A stretch of 64,000 nucleotides of DNA from Taxillus chinensis (taxonomy: Eukaryota > Streptophyta > Magnoliopsida > Santalales > Loranthaceae): NCBI GenBank assembly GCA_023512835.1, contig CM042089.1:50367004-50431003 (forward strand). Reading direction: 5' to 3'. Below, in pieces: positions 1 to 11,163 of this stretch. The translations under genes and the position numbers were made by a program. The first letter of the stretch is position 1; the number at the start of each line of letters is the position of its first letter. The notes under the pieces were generated by a model, which searched no databases, had not been told where the DNA came from, and was given only the letters and a program-made list of their open reading frames with translations.

Positions 1-33
1 GTGTATGGAAGCGAGAAGGTGGTAGCTTGTGTA

Positions 34-75
34 ATCAAAACTACGTCGTTTTGATAAAGTGGGAGGTCTATATAA
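34..75 (+). promoter_or_regulatory. LTR promoter of A: ACGT-core inverted repeat and TATA box
   Basis: Eight-bp arms ATCAAAAC and GTTTTGAT flank TACGTC (34-55), followed 13 bp later by TATATAA (69-75). The same pair stands at the same place in the B, S2 and A 3' LTRs. ACGT cores are typical plant bZIP sites; that such a factor binds here is inference. Confidence 0.6.
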
Positions 76-344
76 GGATGAGGAGACTCCTTGTTCTAGG
101 GTTAGGGGTTTTTCACCTACTCGAGCCGTTATGGAGAGAGAGAGAGCTAGAGAGTGGGAAAAGAGGAGAACTGGCGGTCTTCGCAGGAGCGTCTTGCGTG
201 GGGAGGACGGCGTCTAGTGCGGGAGCAAGGAGGGTCTTCTTTAAGGTAGGGGTTCTGTCTCACTCGGGTCTGTTCCAGGGTTAGGCCCTGTGTAGAGGAT
301 TTATCGAGTTTCTTCTTGCTATTGCTATATTATTTATATGTAAA

Positions 345-372
345 TTCATATAGGTGTGACCTCCTATATGAA
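345..372 (+). other. Conserved 10-bp stem-loop in LTR
   Basis: Arms TTCATATAGG (345-354) and CCTATATGAA (363-372) are perfect inverted repeats around the 8-nt loop TGTGACCT. It lies about 100 bp after the putative splice donor and is present in all six A/B/K/S2-type LTRs of the window. Confidence 0.7.
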
Positions 373-735
373 TGTTGGCCTTCAATGGCGGTTTTTTGAT
401 GTATTTTGGTGTTGGATGGTGAGTGCATATTAAGTGTTCGATAAAATGCCTGTGTGAATATGTCTGTGTGAATATGCCTAGTATGTGTTTGATAATATGC
501 ATGTGTGGCTGGGTTTGTGGGTTTGTGAATGTATGCATGTTAAGCGTTTGGTAAAATACCTGTGAGACTCGCATGTCAAGTGTTTGATTTTATGCCTGGG
601 GTCGCAAGGAACTAAGTGTTTGGTATTATGCCTGTGAAAGTGTGTATGCTACATGTTTGGTCTAATGGCTGTGTGACCTTGTATGCTGTGTTTGTGGAAC
701 CCGGTGGTTGTGCAAGCCCGGGACTGGAACTGTTA

Positions 736-1000
736 GCCCATGTGGCTAAGCCTATATGGTTGTGGATATGTTAGCCCGTGTGGCTAAGCCTATATGGCCG
801 TGGATATGTTAGCCCGTGTGGCTAAGCCTGAGAGGCTGTGGATATGTTAACCCGTGTGGCTAAGCCTATATGGCCGTGGATATGTTAGCCCGTGTAGCTA
901 AGCCCGAGAGGTCTGGATATGTTAGCCCGTGTGGCTAAGCCCGAGTGGTTGTGGATATGTTAGCCTATATGGCTAAGCCTATATGGCTGTGGATATGTGT
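736..1000 (+). repeat. Tandem array in A 5' LTR (about 38-bp unit)
   Basis: About seven imperfect copies of a unit containing GTTAGCCCGTGTGGCTAAG and a TATATGG/GAGAGG alternative. The array occupies the position that a different 26-bp array holds in element B. Confidence 0.8.
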
Positions 1001-1293
1001 GTGCCGTGTGATTGTGGAACACAACCTGTTTATATCTTATTGTCACTACACTGCACCTGTACACACCCTTATGTAGACGATAGGAGCATGGGATGGGTTG
1101 GGGAGACATGATCCCTACTGAGCTGTGGTTGCTCACCCCTCCCTCTTTGTTGTGTTTTCTTTCAGGAACATACAGGCATTAGGTGGGACCCCAAGGTGGA
1201 AGACTTTAGTTACTTTACTGTCTTTTATTTATGTTATTTTGTGGGAATTGTTGTAACCCCAGTGGGGATGGATGGAAAAGAGGATTTTGTTGT

Positions 1294-1299
1294 AATAAA
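1294..1299 (+). terminator. Polyadenylation signal of A 5' LTR
   Basis: AATAAA within TTGTAATAAAGACTG, about 160 bp before the LTR end. The same signal is at 11346 in the A 3' LTR and 59585 in S2. Confidence 0.5.
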
Positions 1300-1464
1300 G
1301 ACTGATTTGGATTGTGGATTAATGAACATTTCTTTCTTGAATGTGTTGTGGATGTTTTAAAATGTTATATTCGGGGTTTGTATCCTAACCCCTTTGCCCT
1401 CCATGTGGATACAAGGGGAGTCACGTCCGGTTTCCTCGGGTTGGAAATCCGGGGCGTGACAATA

Positions 1465-1482
1465 TGGTATCGAGCATGGTCT
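1465..1482 (+). other. Primer-binding site of A (tRNA-iMet type)
   Basis: TGGTATCGAGCATGGTCT starts 3 bp after the LTR end. Compared with the plant consensus TGGTATCAGAGC it has lost one base (TATC-GAGC), so pairing would be interrupted. Confidence 0.8.
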
Positions 1483-2141
1483 AGTTGGCCTAGGGTAGTG
1501 GGCGGATCCTGGTTATCTTGAGCCCTTTGGAGGAACCTGGAGGGACGTGCCTGATCAACACGGTCCTCTTTGAGCCTCTACGGTGTACTTAGGGTAGGCC
1601 AGACCTGAGGTAGGATTTGCATACATTGGCATTAGGGCACTGGTTGCATATGTTGTTCATGTGTGATTGTGTGAAAACTGTGATCAAGTCAGATATGTGG
1701 TAGAAAGCATGAATAACGTGATAAAGTGTTAATCTATGTAACTCTGATCTTTTGTGGTAATTTGAACATGAAAGCAAGGAAAAAGAAATTGCGGAATTGA
1801 AACCGTGTGCTTGGAAACTTGTGGCTTGTAAACTGTTAACAAAATAAAATAAAATAATAATAATAAATAAATAAGTAAATAAATAAATACATTAAATTAA
1901 ATATGTAATAATGTTGGTGTTTTGTGAATGATTGAGCATGTGATTTGTTTGGTACTGTGTGAAATAAGCGTGGTTATGAGCAATGTAATGGAGTGTAAAT
2001 TTGTATAGTCTGTGAAATGTGAACCTATGGAGTTGTGTGGTAATAATGCGTGTTATAGCTTAAGCTGCTTAGTCGGTAGCGGTCTCGCGATTGTTGAGAT
2101 CATTTAGTGTTAATCTGGAGCGCTACCTTTTCGCTTAACCA
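1483..2141 (+). other. Untranslated leader of A, no gene
   Basis: Leader between the PBS and the first Gag-like reading frame. It contains an A/T-rich simple stretch at about 1843-1905 (AATAAATA-type units). No coding signal seen. Confidence 0.6.
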
Positions 2142-2666
2142 ATGTTTCTGGAAACTATAAGTCGTGCGACTATTGAGGTAACAGAGGAGGCCGCGACCCA
2201 GGTTGGGCAAGTGAGAGAGTCGCAGGCTGAAGGTGATAGACTAATCACGGCAGAGGTTGGTGTCTTGAGCTCGCTTATTCCAGAGGTGAGGGATGCGATT
2301 CGACAACTAATCAGGAGCGAGGTACGTCGAGAGCTGTCAGCCCTCAACACTCCTGTTTGAGTCCTGTTTCTCAAAAGATTGCGCTTGCTGTGGACAACCG
2401 GGACATTGGAAAAGAGAGTGTGCCAAGAAGCGATCTGGTGTCGCCTCGTGGAAAAGTAGGACGTCTTCGTACGGTCTGTTTTGGTAGGACCGGGAGTGAT
2501 GCTTGGAGGACTAGCTAGTGAGGCCCGTAGAAGAGCAACACGAAACTTCATTGGTGGTATCGTGTCCCTTTGGTGGGTTGTCGGTTGAGTCTCGTACTAG
2601 TTATGTGAGGCAGGGTGGACTTTATCATGTCCCGTTTGAGTTAGCATTTCGAATGGATGTGGTTTG
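2142..2666 (+). pseudogene. gag/protease remnant of element A
   Basis: A 72-residue open frame (2142-2360) is rich in Glu and Arg and has no recognised domain. Just after it, in another frame, a retroviral CCHC zinc knuckle is readable at 2380-2421 (CACCGQPGHWKREC; C-x2-C-x4-H-x4-C), which in Gag binds nucleic acid during packaging. Beyond it, 2518-2666 reads SLVVSCPFGG, reminiscent of the protease segment PLVVESPVGG of element B, but the catalytic DTGA is not seen. The frame is then broken by solo LTR S1. The capsid-type Gag domain present in B and E is absent, so this is a heavily deleted remnant. Confidence 0.65.
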
Positions 2667-4496
2667 TGTTGGGATAGTGCTATATAAAGCAATGTGTAAT
2701 CCTAATAATGTAAAGACTATTTCTGATTAATTGAAATATTTTTTGTTTAAATATTTATTAGATTGCATTATTCTGCTTTCTTGTGTGGATGAGCATCATA
2801 ACATCTCATTGCTTATCAAAGTCTATTACTGGGTATGTGTGAGACACATACAATAGATCCATTAATTAGACTAAGTATAAAATTAGTTCACAATCGGTGA
2901 ATAGAGTTTGGGATGCTCTATTCGATAAGATTGTGGTGCGGACTATTTCCATAGTGGGAGTGATCTAATCTAGGATCATTGTAAAGAGTTTACAAATAGT
3001 AGTGCCGTATGTAATCATACATATTGAACAGGACCATGATAGAATAAGTTCTTCAACTAATATCCGTTGCATTGTATGAAGAACTTTATATTTTATCGCT
3101 AGATGACCGATTTATGGATTAATCTTAATCCAGACCGTTTGATTAACTCATGTCTATAATTTATGTCTTTTGACTTATTAATGAGTGAGAGGCTTAGTGC
3201 TTCAAATACCTCGATATCTTGGAGATATAATATTATAGATAAGTGGGAGCGTCAAGTCAGTGCATGGAATCCACTTTTAGCGTTATACGAAGAGTAATGA
3301 TATTCCCATGTTGTTTAATTCAGGATTCTTGGGTGAATCAAGCGCTTGTAATTATATTAGATATAATTTATTATAAATCCTAATTCATGATTGGATCATG
3401 AATAGGTCGCCCATTAGAGAATTAATGGTAACACATGGATAAAGATATAATTAGAGAGGTTGAACGGAATCTATTGATACCTGCCTCTAATTATGAATAT
3501 CATAGTGGAGGATCATATCACATGGAAATCGGTTATATCGATGGACAAATAATTTATTATGGATTCTTGTAATCATATCTGCTTGATCTTAGAGTGCAGC
3601 TTTTAGTCCCTGATCGTGGCTCGGACTAAAACTAATAAATAATGATTTAATTGATTAATGAGATTAATTAATTAAATATTATTTATTGGAGCTTCGATTA
3701 AGTGGGTCCATTTGGTCTCTCTTGCTAGAACCGTTTATTCTTGTATGGAGTAATTTGGATCGTTGTGAGTTAATTCTCCTGGTTAGTGCTTAAGAGCTAA
3801 TTAATTAACGTGTGTTAATATATATTTAAGAGTTAAATATATATCACATGGTTATTTATTTAATTAGATTAAATAAATAATAATAAATATTTTATCCATT
3901 TAATGTGATTAAATGAATAAATATATTATTTATTTATTTGATAAATAAATAATATTATATATTTATTTAATTAGTTTGTTGCGTATAATAATTATATTAT
4001 TTAAATAGTTTAAATAATATGTATTATTATTATTTAACTAAAGGGGCGTATGCGTAATAGCACAGGGGGTAACCCTAGGTCTATAAATAGATGCATAACC
4101 TCCTAGGTTAAATGGTACGCATATCTGATCGTTGGCAACCAAGAGAGAGAGAGGGAGGTGACGGCCAACCCTAGCAGAGGTGGTGTTCCCTGTTCTTTGA
4201 TCCAAGGGTGCCACACCACATTGCTCCTTGAGAAGGTGAATAGCAGAGAAGGCTATTTGGCGGTTGAATCCAGGAGGTCACGAGGACGATCAAAGGCAGA
4301 TCGTGAGTTCGTTCTTGGAGGAAAAAGAAGAGGGTTCTAGCTTTACCATTCTTCAGGTTGGTTTCTTCTTTTCGCTCTTCGCTAAATTAAATCAATTGAT
4401 TTGTGTTTAGATCCTGCTGTTTGTTTGCTGGAATAAAATTTTTTAAAATTCGTTTCCGCTGCGGTTAATCGTTAACCCCATTCCAGTATTCCAACA
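2667..4496 (+). mobile_element. S1: solo LTR, probably Ty1/copia-type
   Basis: Begins TGTTGGGATA and ends AGTATTCCAACA, the TGTTGG...CCAACA termini common in copia LTRs. It is flanked by a perfect 5-bp TSD, GTTTG (2662-2666 and 4497-4501). No primer-binding site, PPT or reading frame of retroelement type lies inside, so a solo LTR left by recombination is the simplest reading. It is A/T-rich, with long ATTTATT/AATAAAT stretches at about 3800-4040 and a TATA-like CTATAAATAG at 4081-4090. A small non-autonomous element of another class is possible but less likely. Confidence 0.85.
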
Positions 4497-4501
4497 GTTT
4501 G

Positions 4502-7500
4502 TGACCTGTTAGGAAATGAATGAGTAAAAAGAGTACATATAGATTTATAACGCTAGAAGAATAATAAGTAACTAATGAATATATATGGGTGTTGATTTTA
4601 CATGTGAATGGTATTCAACTTTGGCACGTGTTGATTATCAGAGTAACCAAATCTTGTAGGCTACCTTTTGCCAGTGGGAGGATATTTAGATTGGCTAACT
4701 AGTAGAGCTTTAGGTGTGAAGTGATGGCTTGTGGGTTATTGTGTGACACCTCCTTGGCAACCTTGATTAATAGAAATATGTTCTTCAGCGGATAGAGGTG
4801 TGTGTTGGAGTACTACTTGAAAGGGATATTTCTATGGTTACCTTTCTTTTCCAAGTGTTGTGGTTGAGGGGAAAACGCAGCTAGTATAGCCTGCTCTTAG
4901 AGTCCTTGAAGTGTTATCTTGTTGGCTAGAGTGGTTGTTGCAAGTTCTGGTTAGTAACTATATAGGTGTTCTGGGTTCTCAGATGGTCAAGCAGTGGCCA
5001 TGTGTCATGTTTGTCAAGTGTGAAAGACCATGAGTGATGTTCTTAGAACATGTTGTGAAATGGGGATGCACACGTATAAAATGTGAAGTGCTCGGAGCTC
5101 AACTATCGGTCGTGGAGTGGGTTTCAAGGGTCGTGCCCGATGCATCCAATTGGTAAAAAAGAGGTAAGCAAGTGAGATTTGGCAGGCCTTGTTCGGGCTT
5201 TTTACCCACATTTGGAAAACATTTCTCTAGGGGTCATGGGTGTGCTTTTGCATGGTAGGGCCATTCCTTTGGTCTGTATCTTGAGGAGAAGGTGTAAAAT
5301 TGGTACGTTCTACTCGTCAGGAGTCTTGTGTTTCGTTGCATGTGTTGAGAATGTGCAGAAAATGTGGCATTGTGTTATTGTATGTATTGCATAAGTGGTA
5401 AAGGTATATAGCGGAGTTGCTACGTGTGGGTGTTGCGACACATATGCGTAGAGAAGGATGAGACATGGTGTATTGGTATAGTAACTGTGGTGTGAGGATG
5501 AGGAAGAGTGTTAGAAGTGATGTTGTTTATGTTCTTCCTTGTCTGGTGTTATTAAACTGTTGGTAAGTTTTTTTTTAAAAAAAAAAAGGGGTTGTTTGAT
5601 CCCCAGAATTGATTCAGTTGGCAGTTTTTGCTTGGAAGGGGTATTAGTGCTACTCCTTGGGGAGCGATTTATGTCGGGCAATGTCACAAAGGTGCATGTT
5701 TTAGAGCAATGCTGGTAGGCGGATGACCTACATTTGTGCTCTTGAAAACCTTTCATGTACAGTATCACGCGGTAAGGGAGATGGTTCATGCTATCAAGGT
5801 GTTGGTGTGTTTAGGAACTACGTGAAAGTCCCGAATCAGGCGTTTGCATGTCTTGTTTCCTGCGCCACCGAGAGGAATGGCAGTGATCACATTAAGCTGA
5901 GGCTAGAGCCTGAGCATTTCTTGGTCAGTTTGAGTGTTTTGTTGGTGTGTTGAGATAGGACGTGAGATAGGACGTGACGGTTGGTATAGCAGGGTTAGTG
6001 GGCCATGAGGTGGAGTATGTCCTGGAGGCTAAGGATTCCCTTGTGACCTGTCAATGGCGACACAGAGGGATCAATTGTCTTGTTGCAGGTGGAAGGATTT
6101 TTCCTAGTCGAGAGAGAGAGCTTGTTAGTTATACTTCACCGATGTCGAGGGTAAGTTCCACTTCATTGTGTTTGGTGTTTGCCGACTCGAAAAGGCGTTA
6201 ACACTTGGGACGTAGTGTACGCCTCGGTTAGTATGCGGTTGTGGGACCTTGGTGGATACCTATTTAACCGTGATCAAGGATGCTAGCACGAAGTGTCCGA
6301 GAGGCGTTATAGTGTAGTGTTCTAGTTCATAGACTTCTTTTAGTCGATCCTCACGGTCGGTGACAGGTGATAGCCGGATGGTGGATTTTGGTCTTGCTGT
6401 GGTTGTGTATGGTACTAAATTCGTTGTTTTGAGTTACTCCTTGGACTCCATTGGGCGTCTTGTTGATCGTGACCGGGTGGTGGAGGGCACACTTCATCCC
6501 GATGTAGTTGTGTCCTGGATTGTAAGTCATCCTGGAGTTCCCTTTGGCATTGGTTGGGTTCTGTTGTTGCTTGTATCGCTATAGAGTGAGGCGGTTTCAC
6601 TTGTGATGCGAGTCTCTTTGTGGTGATATCCCTGTGTGGGACTGTGATTGTGGTTTGGATAATGCTTTTCTCTTGTTTGTTTGTGTTTCCTTGTGACCTC
6701 TTTGTGTTTGCTGTCAGGGTAAGGTCTACATATGGAGTGTGGCTGCGTTGTAAATTGTTGGTGTCCGTTGACATCAAATCTCAGTGGTGTCATTGTTAAT
6801 TATTTTACATTGTGGAGTGTTGGTCCTATTGTGACACGAGTAGGCGTCTAACACCGAGTACCCTGCTATGTCGATGCAGTGACTTCTCGTTCACTCATAG
6901 GAATTCTAGCGAATGGATGTTTCATGCATAGGCTTGTGGTGTTGGCCTTGTTCGGTTGTCAGGGTCTTAATGAATCCGTGGGAGGTTTCTCAACCTCACT
7001 GTTGTCAGACTTGCTCACATGAGTTGTTATCAGCACGCTAATTGGCCAAGCCCTAGTTCTTGTTGTGCTCATGGGTGTTATGTGTTGCTTTGATCTTCTC
7101 GTGATGTTACTACTTGATTTCTCTTTTCGGGGACGAAAAGTCCAAAGGTGGGAAGGTTGTGAGGACACTCCCTGCGGATGAGTTTGTATGATGTTGTTGA
7201 CTGGGCAGTGGAACGTTAAACGTGTAGTAATGTTTTGTTTGTGAGTTGTTCCTTGTGGTGGTGTTTATGATGTGAGTTGCTCTGTGACCCATGTGATTTG
7301 TTAAACGTGTTGGTGATGGGCGTATATGTCTGATACTGTCGTGACATGTGAATACTTGTGACATGTGAATATGTGATTCCCTATCATGCTGTGTTGTATT
7401 GGGTCTGTGGGTACGTGCCTTCATGTGTGTTATTGTGTGATATCTTCAGTCGCGGGTATGTGAATGGTTGTGGACGATGTGCATCAGCATGTGCATTATG

Positions 7501-7870
7501 GAAAGTGTATTGTCTTTTCGAGGACGACACGTCCTATGGAGGAAATATGGAAACGCAAATCCATGATGCGTGAGCAACACCTGTAGTTGTTCGAGGACGA
7601 ACAATCTTAAGGGTGGAGGGGTGGCTGTTGGCTGGTGTATTTGTATTCCCTTTCGACTTTTGACTTTTATTTATATTGAATGTGTTAATGAAACGTGCTT
7701 GTGATGGGTATTTGTGACATGTGGATGTGTTTCCATAGATTGTGATGCATGTGGTTATGGATTATGGTGGTACCTTGTTATGTCTTGTGTGCGTGTATGA
7801 CCCATCTGGGTGTTGTGGCTCGCCGTGTGACAAATGGGTAGCTTGTGTTTGTTTCCCTCAGATGTCATTT
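4502..7870 (+). pseudogene. Degenerate interior of element A, mostly unrecognised
   Basis: This stretch should hold pol. No reverse transcriptase, RNase H or integrase motif was found in any frame, and the open frames are short and overlap on both strands. The only recognisable part is at 7555-7615, which reads MREQHL followed, after an in-frame stop, by LFEDEQS, matching the end of the chromodomain tail of B (35660-35706). Decayed copies of the 3'-terminal hairpin occur at 7123-7140, 7513 and 7589-7602, suggesting repeated partial duplications of the 3' end. A short poly-T/poly-A run is at about 5570-5587. The remaining T/G-rich sequence may be highly mutated pol or unrelated filler; I cannot tell which. 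Confidence 0.4.
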
Positions 7871-7905
7871 CTTTTCGAGGACGAAAAGTCTTAAGGGGGA
7901 GAGGA
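7871..7905 (+). other. Pre-PPT hairpin and polypurine tract of A
   Basis: CTTTTCG-AGGA-CGAAAAG (7871-7888) is a perfect 7-bp stem with a 4-nt loop. After TCTT comes the purine run AAGGGGGAGAGGA (7893-7905), which would prime plus-strand DNA. The LTR begins at the next base. Confidence 0.75.
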
Positions 7906-8774
7906 TGTAATGACCCGTGTGTAACCCGTGTGTAAGAAGTTAACCACAAACACCTTGGATGTTGGTGCACAAGTTTGAGGTAAGAGATGAGCCCAAGAGG
8001 GGACTTTTGGGAGGTGCATGTGACAAGTGATAACGTACCTTTATGCCCTAGGAAGATGCTATGCGTATACAAGCGGTTTTAAGTTAGTTACGCTGATGTT
8101 GGAGCTCACTTTTGATAGGGTAGATGGCCTCAAACAATTGGCGTGCAAGAACAAAAGTTTCTTAGAATGAGGTCCTCTACCTACCACAGAAATTTCAGAG
8201 TATTTGGAGCTGCACGTGAATTCACCCATTTCACGTGCAAGCATATTTTTGCTTCTCAGACCTCTACAAGATGCAAGGAGGCTTGGGGTGAAGTTTGAGT
8301 GCATTTGGAGCTGCACGCCAATTGGGGAATTGGCGTTCAAATTGGCGTGCAGGCATGTTTTTGCATGGTTACCTTGGTTTTGTCATTCTAATGATTTTTC
8401 CCCAAAGGACCATGTGGGAATTGTGGATATTTTGGCGTGTATGGAAGCGAGAAGGTGGTAGCTTGTGTAATCAAACTACGTTCGTTTTGATAGTGGGAGG
8501 TCTATATAAGGATGAGGAGACTCCTTGTTCTAGGGTTAGGGGTTTTTCACCCACTGCAAACGTTATGGAGAGAGAGAGCTAGAGAGTGGGAAAAGAGGAG
8601 AACTGCCGGTTGCTGCCGGAGCGTCTTGCGTGGGGAGGACGGCGTCTAGTGCGGGAGCAAGGTGGATCTTCTTTAAGGTAGGGGTTCTGTCTCACCTGGT
8701 CTGTTCCAGGGTTAGGCCTTGTGTAGAGGATTTATCGAGTTTCTATTGCTATTGCTATATTATTTATATGTAAA

Positions 8775-8802
8775 TTCATATAGGTGTGACCTCCTATATG
8801 AA
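8775..8802 (+). other. Conserved stem-loop, A 3' LTR
   Basis: Arms TTCATATAGG and CCTATATGAA around TGTGACCT, identical to the 5' LTR copy at 345-372. Confidence 0.7.
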
Positions 8803-9159
8803 TGTTGGCCTTCAATGGCGGTTTTTGATGTATTTTGGTGTTGGATGGTGAGTACATATTAAGTGTTCGATAAAATGCCTGTGTGAATATGTCTGTGTGA
8901 ATATGCCTAGTATGTGTTTGATAATATGCCCGTGTGGCTGGGTTTGTGGGTTTGTGAATGTATGCATGTTAAGCGTTTGGTAAAATACTGGTGAGACTCT
9001 GCATGTCAAGTGTTTGATTTTATGCCCGATGGGCTGTGCGAACTAAGTTTTTGGTATTATGCCTGTGAAAGTGTATATGCTACATGTTTGGTCTAATGGT
9101 CGTGTGACCTCGTATGTTGTGTTTGTGGAACCCGGTGGTGTGCAAGCCCGGGATCGGAA

Positions 9160-9440
9160 CTGATAGCCCGTGTGGCTAAGCCTATATGGTTGGATATGTT
9201 AGCCCGTGTGGCTAAGCCTATATGGCCGTGGATATGGCCCAATGTGGCTAAGCCCGAGAGGTCGTGGATATGTTAACCCGTGTGGCTAAGCCTATATGGC
9301 CGTGGATATGTTAGCCCGTGTGGCTAAGAGGCGAGTGTGGATATGTTAGCCCGTGTGGCTAAGCCTGAGTGTTTGTGGATATGTTAGCTTTATATGGCTG
9401 TGGATATGTTAGTCTATATGTAAGCCTATATGGTACGTGG
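9160..9440 (+). repeat. Tandem array in A 3' LTR
   Basis: Imperfect copies of the roughly 38-bp GTTAGCCCGTGTGGCTAAG unit, matching the 736-1000 array but with different copy order and several damaged copies. Confidence 0.75.
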
Positions 9441-9562
9441 ATATGTGTGCTTGTGTGATTGTGGAACACAACCTGGCTTATATCTTATTGTCACTACACT
9501 ACACCTGTACACACCCTTATGTGCACGCCAGGAGCATGGGATGGGTTGGGGAGACATGATCC

Positions 9563-11163
9563 CGTTATTCCCAATGTGAGTTGTTGAGAGTTGGCATGCC
9601 GATTGTGTTGTCATTGTTGTCAACCTTGTGATTGCACCATATGAAAGAAAGAGGAGGTCCAGAGAAGGGGATATTATCACATGCAAAAATAGTATTTTAA
9701 TGATGTTTGGAGCTACAATCAATATTGCGTGCAGAAGGCATTATTGATCTATAGTTTATGGGGGACTCACTAGAGAAATTGGAGCACATTTGGCTCTGCA
9801 CGTGAAAAGCCCATATCACGTGCAAAGACAATTCTTGTCCGATTGCTCTGAAATTTTGAGGACATGTTTATGGCCTAATTTTGAGCCAATTGGGCTCGTA
9901 CGCTGAAAAGCCCATTTCACGTACAAAGGCAATTTTTGTCCGATTGCTCTGAAATTTTGAGGACATGTTTATGACATTATTTGGAGCAACTTTTGTTCTG
10001 CACGTGAAAAAGTTTGAGACCTTCTTCTAGGTCAAAATAGCCATCTAAAGTGATATCATGTGCAAATAGGATGATGTGTGCAGGCTTATTTTTGGCTCAG
10101 AATTTCACCATTTTTTAGGGGTGGATAGAGGACTTAAGGATCTACATCTTTGCTTTTGACTTCAAGTAAATTTGAGCTCTGTGGAGAAAGTTATGGTCAA
10201 TATACCGACATTAGCACATGCAGATCGAGTTAGCCAGGTGTATGGCTGAGATCTTGTTGATTAAGGTGAGCTTGATCCAATGGTTAAGATTATTTCATTT
10301 AAATAAGTTTGATCCTATGGATAATATTATATTCAAGATTAGATCAATGGTGGAGATTTGGCTCCTGGATTAGGTTAAGAGAGAGGCTTTAACCTAGATC
10401 CAAGGGTGGAAATTAACTCAAAGAAAGAGATCAATGGTCAGGAGTCAGCTGCTGATTATATGGGAGGAGATTAGGGTAATATGGTGATATATATACCATG
10501 ATTTTCGTCCTATCTTGTGTGGGTTTTTTGGAGAGATAGCTCCAGAGCAATTTTATTGATTATATTTGAGAAAAAGAGAGCTATAGTGACTGTGAATCAA
10601 CCGAAGATCAAGATCCAGTTACAAGGAGCGTGTTCTGATCATTCAAGAGGTCAGAAGTTAACCCTAGAGTTAAAGGTTAGTCTACAACAACAAGAGCTTC
10701 TTATTTTGATTTCTCACGGGTTGGTGATCAAAATCAACTTACATTTTGGTTGTTTAGGTGTGAAATTTGAGAAATCAATTTGTTATGATTGTAAGGCTGG
10801 AATCGGTGTGATTCGATCATTGTTTTGATTGTGAGAAGATTGTAATTGGGTAGTGAACCCAAGGGCAGAGACCCTAAACTTGTATCGAGCGGTGAGCCTT
10901 GGGTAGTAGTGTCTTATCCTAAATCGCATAGTGAAGATTACTGGTTAGCAATTGCTAATCACGCCGTGGACGTAGCTCTACACACTTGTAGGGTGAACCA
11001 CGTAATTGTTATGTGCCTTGTCTTTGTTGTTTCTTTTTATTTGGCATACGAACACAGAAATTGAGTTGACTAAAGAGATCATCAGGGGGTAAATAAGAAA
11101 AGGGGTAAAAATTAAATTGATACACTGATTCACCCCCCTCTCGGTGCATGTATGGGAATATCG
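9563..11163 (+). mobile_element. X: 1.6-kb insertion, probable copia-type solo LTR
   Basis: The uninserted LTR reads GACATGATCCCTACTGAG (see 1112-1129). Here GATCC occurs at both edges (9558-9562, 11164-11168), a 5-bp TSD. The ends are near-inverted repeats: CGTTATTCCC at the left, GGGAATATCG at the right. Inside are a TATA-like ATATATATACC (about 10488), GTGAACCACGTAA (10993) and TTCACCCCCCTCTC near the right end (about 11130), phrases common near the 3' end of plant copia LTRs. A roughly 99-bp direct duplication lies at about 9818-9972. A 103-residue open frame (10517-10828) has no recognised domain. Terminal TG/CA is not seen, which is odd for an LTR; a TIR element is the alternative. Confidence 0.6.

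Larger units (their letters stand above)
246..1165 (+). other. Putative intron inside the LTR (A, 5' copy)
   Basis: Donor context TTTAAG/GTAGGGG at 245/246; acceptor TTTTCTTTCAG ending at 1165. The T/G-rich interior fits a plant intron. The same two sites recur in A 3', B 5', B 3', S2 and K (minus strand). Splicing itself is inferred. Confidence 0.45.
1..1461 (+). repeat. 5' LTR of element A (5'-truncated by window edge)
   Basis: Matches the 3' LTR from about 8437 onward. In order it holds an ACGT-core box (34-55), a TATA box (69-75), a GA-rich leader, a donor-like AAG/GTAGGG (246), a 10-bp stem-loop (345-372), a tandem array (about 736-1000), an acceptor-like TTTCTTTCAG (ends 1165), an AATAAA signal (1294-1299) and the LTR end GGGGCGTGACA at 1461. 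The two LTRs differ by many small substitutions and indels, so A is older than B. Confidence 0.85.

Noticed and set aside
2667..4496. S1 as a DNA transposon or host gene
   Set aside because: TGTTGG...CCAACA ends with a 5-bp TSD fit a copia LTR better; the only notable open frame (4158-4340) has no domain.
10517..10828. 103-residue frame in X as a gene
   Set aside because: Lies between the TATA-like site and the LTR 3' end, no homologous motif seen; probably LTR transcript sequence.
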